A DNA stretch of 64,000 bases, taken from positions 26,497-90,496 of the forward strand of contig JACZJI010000047.1 of the NCBI GenBank assembly GCA_014860665.1. The letters run 5' to 3'. Source of the DNA: Bacteroidales bacterium. Lineage in GTDB: Bacteria; Bacteroidota; Bacteroidia; Bacteroidales; F082. This document shows, one piece after another, positions 25,216 to 34,396 of the stretch. Numbering within the stretch: the first letter of the stretch is position 1; each line of letters starts with the position of its first letter. Both the position numbers and the translations under genes were made by a program. Under the pieces are notes generated by a model, which did not search any database, was not told the DNA's origin, and saw only the letters and a program-made list of their open reading frames with translations.

Positions 25216-25247
25216 ATACAATAAATCTTTTGACAAAGATACAATAA

Positions 25248-26114
25248 TCAATCTGTAATAAATTCCTGGTTTGGATTATCTTTAAGTAAATAAATGTAAT
25301 CTTTTATTGCGCTAGCCCATTGTGGGGTTGACTTTCTTTTATCGAAGGTCTGATAAGGAATGGGTTTACCAAAAGTGATGGTGATGGTTTTGTTTTTTTG
25401 TTTATGAAATTCATCAACCAGATACAACATTTCAATGTTGGTTTTGATTTTTAATAACCCCCTGAGTCTGGCCAGGTTGTAAAAGAAATTAGTGTTTCTT
25501 CCGCTAATGAACGTCGGAATGACATCCCTTTTAAATCTTTTAGCCTTTGTGATAAAGGTGGGATGCCATACTAAGTCTTTAATGACCCCATTCTTTTTCC
25601 TCGAAACCAACCCAAATGGAAAATAGCAAATTAGCTTGTCTGAAGCGAAAGTATCATTGATAATTTTAATGTTTTCTGTATTCGATCCATGCTTGTTAAT
25701 TGGAACGAACAGAGGCTCCAGGTTTTTAACATTCATCAGGATATCGTTTACCGGAAAAACGATATCCTTTCTCTTTTTTCCTACCGTTCCCATTAGTGCC
25801 AGACCATCAAGGCCTCCCAGTGGATGATTGGACGCAATGATGGCTCTTTTGTCCTTCGGAATATTTTCAATACCAATAACTTCTAAAGTAGTGTTCATAA
25901 ACTCGAGGACGCCATCAATAAAAGCTAGCCCGGTAAGGTGTCCGTATTGTTTCAGGAAATCGTTTAGCTCATCCTCATGTATAATGTGTCTTAAATACCG
26001 GATAATAAATCCAGGCAGAGCTTTGCGAAGTTTCGGACTCTTTTTTCTGATAACTTCTTCTATGTTAATATATTCCGGAGTAAAGTTCCCTTCAGGCATG
26101 CTGTTTCCCTGCAT
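25248..26114 (-). CDS. glsA: Glycine lipid O-acyltransferase (GlsA-like, PlsC fold)
   Basis: A 288-residue PlsC-type acyltransferase that should add the second acyl chain to N-acyl glycine, giving the mature glycine (or related serine-glycine) lipid in the membrane. The acyltransferase box I is IIASNHPLGGLDGLALMG (about residues 91-108), a variant of NHx4D; box II-like VFPVNDILMNVKNLEPLFVP and box III-like ICYFPFGLVSRKKNG (about 162-176) follow. The C-terminus includes KTITITFGKPIPYQTFDKRK. It precedes glsB and is divergent from mraZ. A leftward TAGTTTTG at 26143-26136 is a -7 candidate. Confidence 0.85.
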   Translation of the reverse strand: MQGNSMPEGNFTPEYINIEEVIRKKSPKLRKALPGFIIRYLRHIIHEDELNDFLKQYGHLTGLAFIDGVLEFMNTTLEVIGIENIPKDKRAIIASNHPLGGLDGLALMGTVGKKRKDIVFPVNDILMNVKNLEPLFVPINKHGSNTENIKIINDTFASDKLICYFPFGLVSRKKNGVIKDLVWHPTFITKAKRFKRDVIPTFISGRNTNFFYNLARLRGLLKIKTNIEMLYLVDEFHKQKNKTITITFGKPIPYQTFDKRKSTPQWASAIKDYIYLLKDNPNQEFITD

Positions 26115-26413
26115 TTTCCCTTTGTTTTTTCATCACAAAACTAATGAATTTATACATTGATAGAAATGAGATTTATCAATGATTGAAGTGTAATTGGAGT
26201 TATTAACAAAATTTCAAATTATGAATTGTTAATAAATCAAGATTAATTTGACCCGTTATTTTTTAATATCTGAAATACAGTTTGATATAATGATTTAATG
26301 AGGCAAAGTTATTAAAAAAGCAGTGTTATTTTTCAACAATGTGGTAAAAAGTGGTAAATAATGTCAAAATGTGGTAAATAAGATGTATATTTGAGCCATA
26401 AAAGCGCCATTTA
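26115..26413. promoter_or_regulatory. Divergent glsA/mraZ control region
   Basis: A 299-base AT-rich spacer. It holds the leftward glsA -7 candidate (26136-26143), a nine-base inverted pair TTATTAACA/TGTTAATAA (26200-26208, 26227-26235) of unknown role, and the mraZ boxes and -7 element listed separately. Confidence 0.55.
26341..26393 (+). promoter_or_regulatory. MraZ boxes and -7 element of the dcw cluster
   Basis: GTGGTAAAAA, GTGGTAAATA, ATGTCAAAAT and GTGGTAAATA lie exactly ten bases apart (26341, 26351, 26361, 26371). MraZ of other bacteria binds direct TGGGN repeats separated by five bases, the same 10-base period; here the core is TGGTA and the third unit is degenerate. TATATTTG (26386-26393) is a full -7 match, so the boxes cover the -33 region and MraZ binding should repress its own cluster. 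Confidence 0.72.
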
Positions 26414-26872
26414 ATGCTCAACGTTTTAGGAACATACGAAGTCAAAATCGATACCAAGGGGAGGTTCATGTTTCCAGCGCCTTACAAAGCTCAGCTGGGC
26501 TCTGAGTCAAAAAACGGTTTTGTCCTAAAGCGAAGCATTTTCAAAAAATGTCTTGAGCTTTTCACGATCGAGCAGTGGAACCAGGAGAGTGCAATGGTTA
26601 GAAAGTTGAATATGTTCAAGAAGAAAAACGCAGATTTTGTTACCAAGTTTATGGCTGGTGTCAAGCCGGTCGAGATGGATGGTAATGGAAGGTTGTTACT
26701 TCCTAAGGACCTCCTAAACTATTGCGGAATTAAGAAGGATATCGTTCTCACATCAGTTGTAAACAGAATTGAAATCTGGGATAAGGAGGTTTATGAAGCA
26801 GCTGTGGATTATGACCCGGATGACTTCGCAAACCTCGCTGAAGAAGTTATGGGTGAGTTTGAAACTGAATGA
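26414..26872 (+). CDS. mraZ: Transcriptional regulator MraZ
   Basis: First gene of the dcw cluster, a double SpoVT-AbrB-like protein that forms a ring and represses the cluster. The 152 residues contain two repeats: GTYEVKIDTKGRFMFPAPYK (about 5-24) and KPVEMDGNGRLLLPKDLLNY (about 86-105), each with the conserved DxxGR motif, followed by the C-terminal EIWDKEVYE segment. Length is typical. The stop overlaps the rsmH start (ATGA), giving translational coupling. The 10-base-spaced GTGGT repeats just upstream are its likely binding site. Confidence 0.96.
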   Translation: MLNVLGTYEVKIDTKGRFMFPAPYKAQLGSESKNGFVLKRSIFKKCLELFTIEQWNQESAMVRKLNMFKKKNADFVTKFMAGVKPVEMDGNGRLLLPKDLLNYCGIKKDIVLTSVVNRIEIWDKEVYEAAVDYDPDDFANLAEEVMGEFETE

Positions 26873-27780
26873 TAAAAATGTATCACAATCCGGTATTGCT
26901 TCATCAAAGTGTGGAGGGGCTCAAAATTTCTCCTGATGGCGTTTATGTCGATGCTACTTTCGGTGGTGGCGGCCATTCACGCTTAATCTTGGAACATCTT
27001 GGGGAAAACGGTAAGCTGGTTGCCTTTGATCAGGATCCTGATGCAGCAGCTAATCTGCCGGATGACGATAGAATGCAGTTTGTTAATCAGAATTTCAGAT
27101 ACCTGAAAAACTTCCTGACACTTTACGGAAATCCTCTAGTTGATGGGATTTTGGCTGATTTAGGTGTGAGTTCTTATCAGTTTGATGAACCCGGGCGTGG
27201 ATTTTCGACTCGTTTCGACGGGCCGCTGGATATGCGAATGACGAAAAATCAGGGGAAAAGTGCTGCAGATGTGGTTAACACCTATCCTGAAGAAGATTTG
27301 AATCGGATTTTTCGCTTGTATGGTGAGATAAAAAATAGCCGATGCATGGCAAAGATGATTGTTGAACAGCGGAAAACTAGTGAAATAAAGACTACGTTGG
27401 AGTTGGTGAAAACGGTTGAGAAATGCATTCCGGCAAAACAAAAAAACAAATTGCTGGCCATGCTTTTCCAGGCCATCAGGATTGAAGTAAATGAAGAACT
27501 GGACGTTCTTAAAATATTTCTGGAGCAAGCAGCAGAGGTTTTGAAACCCGGTGGTCGACTCGTGGTGATTTCTTACCATTCGTTGGAAGACAGGTTGGTG
27601 AAGAATTTTATGAAGACAGGAAATTTTGAAGGTGAGCTTAAGAAAGATTTTTATGGAAACAAACTGGTGAATCTGAAGCCGATATTCAGCAAAGCAATTG
27701 TGCCTGATGAAGCGGAGCTAAGTGAGAACAGCCGCGCACGTTCGGCTAAACTAAGAATTGCAGAAAAAGTGGTTGCATGA
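26869..27780 (+). CDS. rsmH: 16S rRNA (cytosine-1402-N4)-methyltransferase (RsmH)
   Basis: Methylates N4 of C1402 in 16S rRNA. The 303-residue protein has the opening YHNPVLLHQSVEGL, the SAM motif YVDATFGGGGHSRLILEHL (about 26-44), DGILADLGVSSYQFDEPGRG (about 93-112), GPLDMRMT and the C-terminal HSLEDRLVKNFM and NSRARSAKLRIAE motifs. ATG 26869 overlaps the mraZ stop; a second ATG at 26878 would remove three residues and is equally possible. It overlaps the ftsL-like gene by four bases. Confidence 0.96.
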   Translation: MIKMYHNPVLLHQSVEGLKISPDGVYVDATFGGGGHSRLILEHLGENGKLVAFDQDPDAAANLPDDDRMQFVNQNFRYLKNFLTLYGNPLVDGILADLGVSSYQFDEPGRGFSTRFDGPLDMRMTKNQGKSAADVVNTYPEEDLNRIFRLYGEIKNSRCMAKMIVEQRKTSEIKTTLELVKTVEKCIPAKQKNKLLAMLFQAIRIEVNEELDVLKIFLEQAAEVLKPGGRLVVISYHSLEDRLVKNFMKTGNFEGELKKDFYGNKLVNLKPIFSKAIVPDEAELSENSRARSAKLRIAEKVVA

Positions 27781-28166
27781 TGAGAACAAATAACCTGAAA
27801 CCTCAAAAGAAAAAAAAGGAAAAGAACCTTCCATTACCCAAAGGGCGATTTGGAAAGGCTACTCAGGAAGTTCTGAGCGGTGGAGTTCTTGAAAAAGAAA
27901 GGACTTTTCGCATGTTTCCTTTCCTTCTTTTTCTCTCTTTTCTGGCATTTATCTATATCACCAACGACTTCACGCTGGAAAGTAAAATTAGAGAAATCAG
28001 TAAGATTCAAAAAGATGTGAAAGAGCTGAGATATGAATATATCTCCGTTAAATCGAACCTTATCACAATTAGCAAGCAATCACAGCTGGCAAAAAGGTTG
28101 GAAAAGCTGGGGATCAAAGAAAACAAAGAACCTCTTAAGGTTATTAAGATAAAAGTTAACGAGTAA
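27777..28166 (+). CDS. ftsL: FtsL-like cell-division protein
   Basis: A 129-residue bitopic membrane protein in the position of ftsL. A basic, Lys-rich cytoplasmic part (about 1-42) is followed by one membrane helix (FPFLLFLSFLAFIYITNDF, about 48-66) and a periplasmic coiled coil (about 67-115) with heptad leucines and isoleucines. Sequence similarity in this family is low, so the call rests on size, topology and location between rsmH and ftsI. FtsL works with FtsQ/DivIB and a FtsB-like protein to activate FtsWI at the septum. Confidence 0.85.
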   Translation: MMRTNNLKPQKKKKEKNLPLPKGRFGKATQEVLSGGVLEKERTFRMFPFLLFLSFLAFIYITNDFTLESKIREISKIQKDVKELRYEYISVKSNLITISKQSQLAKRLEKLGIKENKEPLKVIKIKVNE

Positions 28167-28174
28167 GGAGAAAA

Positions 28175-30280
28175 GTGACAGAAGACAAGAATGACATATT
28201 ATGGCGGGTTTATCTCATTTACGGCTTTATGCTTTTGTTTGGTGTGGCTGTCATTGGTAAGATAGTCTTCATACAGGTAAAAGAGGGACCTGAATTAACC
28301 AAAGAAGCTGCAAAGCAGGAAATCAGGATATTCGATTTGGAAGCTTCCCGCGGAAACATCTTATCTGATGAGGGAGACCTTCTTGCTACTTCAGTTCCTG
28401 TATTTGAGGTTCGTATGGATGTGGGGAGTGAATATATTTCTAAGGAGTTATTCAATTCAAAAGTCGATTCGCTTTCCAGATGCCTTGCTAATTTATTTCA
28501 GGATCAGTCTGCTAATACCTATCGCCGGATGCTTGTTGAAGGCAGAAAAAAGGGGAACCGTTTTTTACTGATTCACCGGAGGGTGACTTATGATCAGCTA
28601 AAGAAAATAGAAACTTTTCCGATTTTACGAAGAAAAGCATATGGTGGTCTGATTACATTTCAGAAAACCACAAGAGAACTTCCTTATGGGATGCTTGCTG
28701 CCAGAACAATTGGATATGATATTCCTGAAGAACACATCAGTGTGGGCCTTGAGGGAGCTTTTGCCAAGGTTTTACGCGGAAAGGATGGCAAACAACTCCG
28801 AAGGAGAATTAATCATGGAGCGTGGCTTCCGGTGCATAATGATATGGAGGTCGACCCACATAATGGCGAAGATTTAGTCACCACAATTAATGTGGATTTA
28901 CAGGATGTTGCTGAAGAAGCTTTAAGGAAGCAGATGATAAAGCACGAGGCTCGGATGGGATGCGCGGTTTTGATGTCGGTAAAAACAGGTGATATCAAGG
29001 CAATTGCTAATCTCAAGTACGATTCTACGGATGGCAGATATGAAGAAAATTACAACATGGCAATTGGAGAAAAGCTAGAACCGGGTTCTACTTTCAAACT
29101 GGCTTCCATGATTGCCGTTTTGGATGATCATAAGGTGACACTGACCGATACTGTTTCTGTTGGTAAAGGTGCTGTTAATTATTATGGAAGAGTACTTCGC
29201 GATGTGCATGATGTAGGTCATGGAATTTTAACAGTTGAAGAAGCTTTTGAAAGATCATCTAATGTTGGTATATCAAAGATCATTTACAGAAGTTATAAAG
29301 ACGATCCTTCAAAATTTATTGATCATCTCTATGCATTGAAGCTGAATAAACCATTGGGTTTGCCAATTCCTGGTGAAGCAATGCCATATATTAAAAATCC
29401 TTCTGATAAAAAAGTTTGGTACCTGACTTCTTTGCCCTGGATGTCTGTGGGATATGGATTGGAGTTAACTCCATTGCAAATTCTGACTTTATACAATGCA
29501 GTTGCTAATGATGGTGTGGAAGTAAAACCACGATTTGTATCGGCGATTACAGAGGGAGGGAATGTCATAAAGAAATTCCCGGTCGTGATAAGAGATTCCA
29601 TGATCGCTCCTCCAAGAGTGATACAGCAGGTAAAGAAACTTCTTGTAGGAGTGGTTGAAAATGGTACTGGCCAGATTTTGAAAAACAAACATTTTAAAAT
29701 CGCTGGGAAAACAGGAACTGCTAAAATTGCTAAGAATGGGACATATATTTCTGAATATAATGCCACGTTTGTAGGTTACTTTCCTGCAGATGATCCACAG
29801 TATTCCTGTATTGTGGTAATCAACAGGCCTAAAAATGGATATTATGGGGCGTCAGCTGCCGCACCTGTTTTTAAGGAGATTGCTGACGAAGTCTATGCTA
29901 CATCTCTGGCAATTAATATGGGTTCCGGAATTCCAGACACATTAAGTGCTTTGCCTCTTGCGGATCATCCTGTCTGGTACCCCGATTTAAAGACGATTTA
30001 TAAAAGCCTCGGAATTAATCAAAAAGATTATCTGAGTGAAGAAAAATGGGCTGAAACAAAGGATGAGAATGACACTGCAGTCTTTAATGTGAAAGACTTT
30101 TCCAATGGACTTGTTCCAAATGTAAGAGGTATGAAAGCCAGAGATGCTATCTATTTGCTGGAAAATATGGGTTTCAATGTGGACGTGAATGGAAGGGGAG
30201 CTGTGATATCACAGTCGCTTCGTCCGGGTACTCGTTTTCAAAAAGGCCAGACCATAAATATTTTATTATCAACATTTTGA
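28175..30280 (+). CDS. ftsI: Division-specific peptidoglycan transpeptidase FtsI (PBP3) with PASTA domain
   Basis: Class B penicillin-binding protein that crosslinks septal peptidoglycan. An N-terminal membrane helix (about 9-30) leads to the pedestal (EASRGNILSDEGDLLATSVP near 52) and the transpeptidase domain with the SxxK motif in KLEPGSTFKLAS (active Ser about 305), SxN in ERSSNVGISK (about 362) and KTG in IAGKTGTAKI (about 512). A single C-terminal PASTA domain, VPNVRGMKARDAIYLLENMG onward, ends the 701-residue protein. Start is GTG at 28175, eight bases after ftsL. Confidence 0.96.
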   Translation: MTEDKNDILWRVYLIYGFMLLFGVAVIGKIVFIQVKEGPELTKEAAKQEIRIFDLEASRGNILSDEGDLLATSVPVFEVRMDVGSEYISKELFNSKVDSLSRCLANLFQDQSANTYRRMLVEGRKKGNRFLLIHRRVTYDQLKKIETFPILRRKAYGGLITFQKTTRELPYGMLAARTIGYDIPEEHISVGLEGAFAKVLRGKDGKQLRRRINHGAWLPVHNDMEVDPHNGEDLVTTINVDLQDVAEEALRKQMIKHEARMGCAVLMSVKTGDIKAIANLKYDSTDGRYEENYNMAIGEKLEPGSTFKLASMIAVLDDHKVTLTDTVSVGKGAVNYYGRVLRDVHDVGHGILTVEEAFERSSNVGISKIIYRSYKDDPSKFIDHLYALKLNKPLGLPIPGEAMPYIKNPSDKKVWYLTSLPWMSVGYGLELTPLQILTLYNAVANDGVEVKPRFVSAITEGGNVIKKFPVVIRDSMIAPPRVIQQVKKLLVGVVENGTGQILKNKHFKIAGKTGTAKIAKNGTYISEYNATFVGYFPADDPQYSCIVVINRPKNGYYGASAAAPVFKEIADEVYATSLAINMGSGIPDTLSALPLADHPVWYPDLKTIYKSLGINQKDYLSEEKWAETKDENDTAVFNVKDFSNGLVPNVRGMKARDAIYLLENMGFNVDVNGRGAVISQSLRPGTRFQKGQTINILLSTF

Positions 30281-30290
30281 CAAACAGGAA

Positions 30291-31748
30291 ATGAAACAGC
30301 TAGACGAGATATTGAAAGGTGTTAAAATCCTGCAGGTTGAAGGTCCTGAGCAGGTTATTATAACATCGATTGTACTTGATTCAAGAGAAGTTTCAAATGG
30401 AGCTCTGTTTGTCGCTATTTCCGGCACTCAAACTGATGGTCATAAATTTATTGGGATGGCCGCTGAAAAAGGGGCCGTGGCAGTGGTTTGTGAGGAGATG
30501 CCGCAGAAAAAAGAAAAACAGGTTACTTACATTCTGGTCAGGGATTCATCATTTGCTGTGGGACAGATTGCCGCTAATTTCTATGAAAATCCGTCTAAAT
30601 CTTTGAAATTGGTGGGAGTTACCGGAACAAATGGCAAGACGACCATAGTAACGCTTCTCCACCGTTTGTTTATTAATTTAGGATATAAGGCAGGATTACT
30701 TTCCACGATAGTAAATAAGGTTCAGAATCGTGAGATAAAAACCGAAAATACCACACCAGATGCAATTACCATAAATAAGGTGTTGAAGGAAATGGTGGAT
30801 GAAGGTTGTGAATTCGCTTTTATGGAAGTCAGCTCGCACGCAGTAGTGCAGGAAAGAATTGCAGGTTTGGAATTCGCCGGTGCTGTGTTCACCAATATTA
30901 CCCATGATCATCTTGATTACCATAAAACTTTCCAGGAATACATCCGGGCTAAAAAGAAATTTTTTGATGACTTGACTGCAAGTGCGTTTGCACTTGTAAA
31001 TGTTGACGACCGGAATGCTGAAGTGGTGCTTCAAAATACGAAAGCAAAGAAGTACAGTTTCGGATTAAAAACCATGGCTGACTTTAAAGGTCGTGTACTG
31101 GAAAATGAAATTGAAGGACTAAAGATGCGAATCGATAATGAGGAGTTGTATTCATTGCTCGTCGGAGGATTCAACGCATCAAACCTGTTGGCGATTTATT
31201 CGGTCGCCATTTTATTGGATCAGAAAAAGGAAGAAGTCCTGTCGGTGTTGAGTACGTTGCGTGGTGCTGAAGGACGTTTTGAAGTATTGCGCTCTTCGAA
31301 AGGAATAACGGGAATTGTGGATTACGCACATACACCTGATGCCCTTAAAAATGTGCTTGAAACCATTAAAACTGTGCGTTCAGGGGATTCTAGGCTTACA
31401 ACCGTGGTAGGGGCTGGCGGTGATCGCGATAAAACCAAGCGACCTGTCATGGCATCTATTGCAGCCCAATATAGTGACAGAGTAATCCTGACTTCTGATA
31501 ACCCTCGAACAGAAGATCCTGAGGCTATCCTTGCAGATATGATGGCAGGAATAGACCCTGTTCAAAAGCGCTACACGATTGTGATAAGCAATCGTAGTGA
31601 AGCTATCAAAGCCGCGATAAACTTTTCTGAGAAAGGAGACATCATTTTAGTTGCAGGTAAAGGACATGAAAAATATCAGGATATCAAGGGAGTGAAATAT
31701 CCTTTTGATGACAAAAAAATATTAAAAGAATTGTTTGAACAAGCATAA
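30291..31748 (+). CDS. murE: UDP-MurNAc-tripeptide synthetase MurE (meso-DAP type)
   Basis: Mur ligase that adds the third residue to the peptidoglycan stem. The ATP loop [20 protein letters not shown] (about 106-125), the central [19 protein letters not shown] (about 202-220, with the MurE-type HLDYH) and the C-terminal DNPRTEDP are visible. DNPR is the signature for meso-diaminopimelate, so the organism has DAP-type peptidoglycan. Length 485 is normal. It starts 10 bases after ftsI and precedes mraY by five bases. murF is not in the window. Confidence 0.96.
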   Translation: MKQLDEILKGVKILQVEGPEQVIITSIVLDSREVSNGALFVAISGTQTDGHKFIGMAAEKGAVAVVCEEMPQKKEKQVTYILVRDSSFAVGQIAANFYENPSKSLKLVGVTGTNGKTTIVTLLHRLFINLGYKAGLLSTIVNKVQNREIKTENTTPDAITINKVLKEMVDEGCEFAFMEVSSHAVVQERIAGLEFAGAVFTNITHDHLDYHKTFQEYIRAKKKFFDDLTASAFALVNVDDRNAEVVLQNTKAKKYSFGLKTMADFKGRVLENEIEGLKMRIDNEELYSLLVGGFNASNLLAIYSVAILLDQKKEEVLSVLSTLRGAEGRFEVLRSSKGITGIVDYAHTPDALKNVLETIKTVRSGDSRLTTVVGAGGDRDKTKRPVMASIAAQYSDRVILTSDNPRTEDPEAILADMMAGIDPVQKRYTIVISNRSEAIKAAINFSEKGDIILVAGKGHEKYQDIKGVKYPFDDKKILKELFEQA

Positions 31749-31753
31749 AGAAT

Positions 31754-32995
31754 ATGTTATATCATTTATTCAAATTTCTTCATGATAATTACTCCATTCC
31801 GGGAACAGGACTGTTTCAATATTTGTCTTTCCGGGCTGCTTTGGCTTTAATAACATCTCTTTTAATTGGTATGGTTTTCGGTGGACGTTGGATACGTTTT
31901 CTGAAAAAGAAACAGGTAGGTGAGACTGTGCGTGACCTTGGCCTGGAGGGTCAGATGGAAAAGCAGGGAACTCCAACAATGGGCGGATTGATCATTCTGT
32001 CTTCCATTCTGATTCCCGCATTGCTTTTTGCAAAACTGGATAATGTTTACATACTCCTTATGCTGTTTACAACCGTATGGATGGGTGCTATAGGATTTAT
32101 TGATGACTATATCAAAGTATTTAAAAAGGATAAGCAAGGACTTCGTGGAAAATATAAAATTCTGGGGCAGGTAACTCTTGGTCTGATTGTAGGTTTGGTG
32201 ATGTATTTCAATAAAAACGTGGTCATCCGTGAAAAAATCCAGCCATCAACTGATGTTGTTTATAATGTAAATGGTCAGCCAAGCCCTTCTGCACGGTTTG
32301 CTATTGAAGATTCACATGCTGCGAAAACAACAATTCCATTTCTAAAAAACAATGAATTCAACTATGCAGTATTGTTGAAATGGATGGGACCTGGCTATAA
32401 AAAATGGGCTTTTCTGGTATTTATCCCAATAGTAATCCTGATAATAACCGGAGTTTCAAATGGCGCTAACCTTACGGATGGAATGGACGGCCTTGCGGCT
32501 GGAACCTCTGCAATCATAGGAGCTACATTAGGGATTCTGGCCTGGGTTTCTGGTAACATCATTTTCGCTGATTACCTGAACATCATGTATTTGCCAAACG
32601 TTGGTGAACTTTTTGTGTATATCAGTGCTTTTGTTGGAGCCACTGTTGGTTTTATGTGGTTTAATACTTATCCGGCACAAGTTTTCATGGGTGATACGGG
32701 AAGCCTTTCCATAGGCGGTATTATTGCTGTTTTTGCCATCATCATCAGAAAAGAGTTACTCATCCCGCTTTTGTGCGGGATTTTCCTGATAGAAAGCCTG
32801 TCGGTAATGCTTCAGGTTGGCTATTTCAAGTACTCCCGCCGGAAGTATGGAGAAGGCCGTCGAATTTTAAAGATGGCACCGTTACATCACCACTTCCAGA
32901 AGTTGGGATATTCAGAACCAAAAATAGTTGTACGCTTTTTAATCGTAGGGATTACTCTTGCAGTTATGACAGTTATAACATTGAAAATTAGATAA
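31754..32995 (+). CDS. mraY: Phospho-MurNAc-pentapeptide-transferase MraY
   Basis: Inner-membrane enzyme that forms lipid I from UDP-MurNAc-pentapeptide and undecaprenyl phosphate. The 413-residue protein has about ten membrane helices and the MraY motifs [11 protein letters not shown] (about 75-85), [20 protein letters not shown] (about 114-133), [14 protein letters not shown] (about 237-250) and [12 protein letters not shown] (about 310-321) and the [13 protein letters not shown] loop (about 377-389). A loop of about 50 residues after helix five ([20 protein letters not shown]) is longer than in E. coli but usual in Bacteroidetes. Confidence 0.97.
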   Translation: MLYHLFKFLHDNYSIPGTGLFQYLSFRAALALITSLLIGMVFGGRWIRFLKKKQVGETVRDLGLEGQMEKQGTPTMGGLIILSSILIPALLFAKLDNVYILLMLFTTVWMGAIGFIDDYIKVFKKDKQGLRGKYKILGQVTLGLIVGLVMYFNKNVVIREKIQPSTDVVYNVNGQPSPSARFAIEDSHAAKTTIPFLKNNEFNYAVLLKWMGPGYKKWAFLVFIPIVILIITGVSNGANLTDGMDGLAAGTSAIIGATLGILAWVSGNIIFADYLNIMYLPNVGELFVYISAFVGATVGFMWFNTYPAQVFMGDTGSLSIGGIIAVFAIIIRKELLIPLLCGIFLIESLSVMLQVGYFKYSRRKYGEGRRILKMAPLHHHFQKLGYSEPKIVVRFLIVGITLAVMTVITLKIR

Positions 32996-33009
32996 ATACA
33001 TGGTGTTAC

Positions 33010-34356
33010 GTGAAACAAAAATACGATATAGTAGTAATCGGAGCTGGCGAAAGCGGGGTTGGCGCTGCTGTGTTGGCCAAAACCAGGAATCTGAGTGTTT
33101 TTGTTTCAGATAAAGGAAAGATACCGAAAAAGTATCGCGACGTTCTTACACATTTTGAGATTGAATTTGAAGAAAGCGGACACAGCATCCGGAAGATATT
33201 GTCAGCCGCTGAGGTGGTGAAAAGTCCGGGAATCCCCGATAATATTCCTTTAATAAAGGAATTACATAAGAAAAAGATCGGGGTTATTTCGGAAATAGAA
33301 TTTGCTTCCCGGTATACCAATGCAACCAAGATTTGTATCACAGGAAGTAACGGAAAAACCACTACCACGCTTTTGACTTATCACATCCTGAAAAATGCAG
33401 GACTGAATGTTGGACTGGCCGGAAATGTGGGTGATAGTTTTGCTATGCAGGTAGCTCTTCACAATTTTGATTATTACGTGCTTGAAATAAGCAGTTTTCA
33501 ACTGGACGGCATGTATGATTTCAAAGCGGAAGTTGCTGTTCTGTTGAACATCACACCCGACCATCTGAATCGCTATGACTACGATTTTCAGAAGTATGTG
33601 GATTCGAAATTCAGGATTCTTCAAAATCAAACCAAAAACGACTTTTTCATTTACTGGGCAGAAGATTCGGTGATTTTAAACGAAATGAAAAAGCGAAAAA
33701 TAGAAGCAACAGCTGTCCCATTCGGTTTTCTGCCGGAAGGCAAAAGTGCTGGAGCTTTTTTAACAGAGAATAAAATTGTTTTTAAAAACGACAAAATTAA
33801 ATTTAGTATGACACTGGAGCAGTTAGCATTACAGGGAAAACACAACCAAAGAAATTCGATGGCAGCAGGTATCGGCGCTCAATTAATTGAGATTAGGAAA
33901 GAAACCATCAAGCAAAGCCTTTCGGATTTCCAAAACATTTCACATCGGCTGGAATTTGTGGCAAGTGTTCATGGTATTAGCTTTATTAATGATTCTAAAG
34001 CAACAAATATTAATGCTACGTGGTATGCTTTAGAGTACGTGGATAAACCGACAGTTTGGATTGTAGGAGGCGTAGATAAAGGAAATGATTATGAAATCCT
34101 CAAACTCCTGGTAGAGGAAAAAGTGAAAGCCATTGTTTGCCTTGGTTTGGACAATACCAATATTCACAAAGCATTTGCAGATGTTGTAGATGTGATCGTT
34201 GATACAGAATCAGCAAAAGAAGCCGTAGAAGCTGCTTATCATCTGGCAGAAAAAGGTGATATCGTTTTATTGTCACCGGCTTGTGCCAGTTTTGATCTTT
34301 TTGAAAATTATGAGGACCGTGGCAACCAATTCAAACAGGCTGTCAACGAGCTATAG
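33010..34356 (+). CDS. murD: UDP-MurNAc-L-alanine--D-glutamate ligase MurD
   Basis: Adds D-glutamate to UDP-MurNAc-L-Ala. Motifs are the N-terminal VVIGAGESGVGAAVLA (about 5-20), the ATP loop ICITGSNGKTTTTLLTYHIL (about 108-127), LLNITPDHLNRYDYDFQKYV (about 178-197) and FINDSKATNINATWYALEYV (about 319-338), the last being the MurD-specific DSKATN motif. Start is GTG at 33010, fourteen bases after mraY. The 448-residue length is normal for the family. Confidence 0.96.
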   Translation: MKQKYDIVVIGAGESGVGAAVLAKTRNLSVFVSDKGKIPKKYRDVLTHFEIEFEESGHSIRKILSAAEVVKSPGIPDNIPLIKELHKKKIGVISEIEFASRYTNATKICITGSNGKTTTTLLTYHILKNAGLNVGLAGNVGDSFAMQVALHNFDYYVLEISSFQLDGMYDFKAEVAVLLNITPDHLNRYDYDFQKYVDSKFRILQNQTKNDFFIYWAEDSVILNEMKKRKIEATAVPFGFLPEGKSAGAFLTENKIVFKNDKIKFSMTLEQLALQGKHNQRNSMAAGIGAQLIEIRKETIKQSLSDFQNISHRLEFVASVHGISFINDSKATNINATWYALEYVDKPTVWIVGGVDKGNDYEILKLLVEEKVKAIVCLGLDNTNIHKAFADVVDVIVDTESAKEAVEAAYHLAEKGDIVLLSPACASFDLFENYEDRGNQFKQAVNEL

Positions 34357-34396
34357 ACTTTCAAAATTTAAGAATTAATCTGGAAAGGAAAGTGGA

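Noticed and set aside
26200..26235. Nine-base inverted repeat TTATTAACA/TGTTAATAA
   Set aside because: Very AT-rich spacer, 18-base loop, no T run and no related site elsewhere; likely chance.
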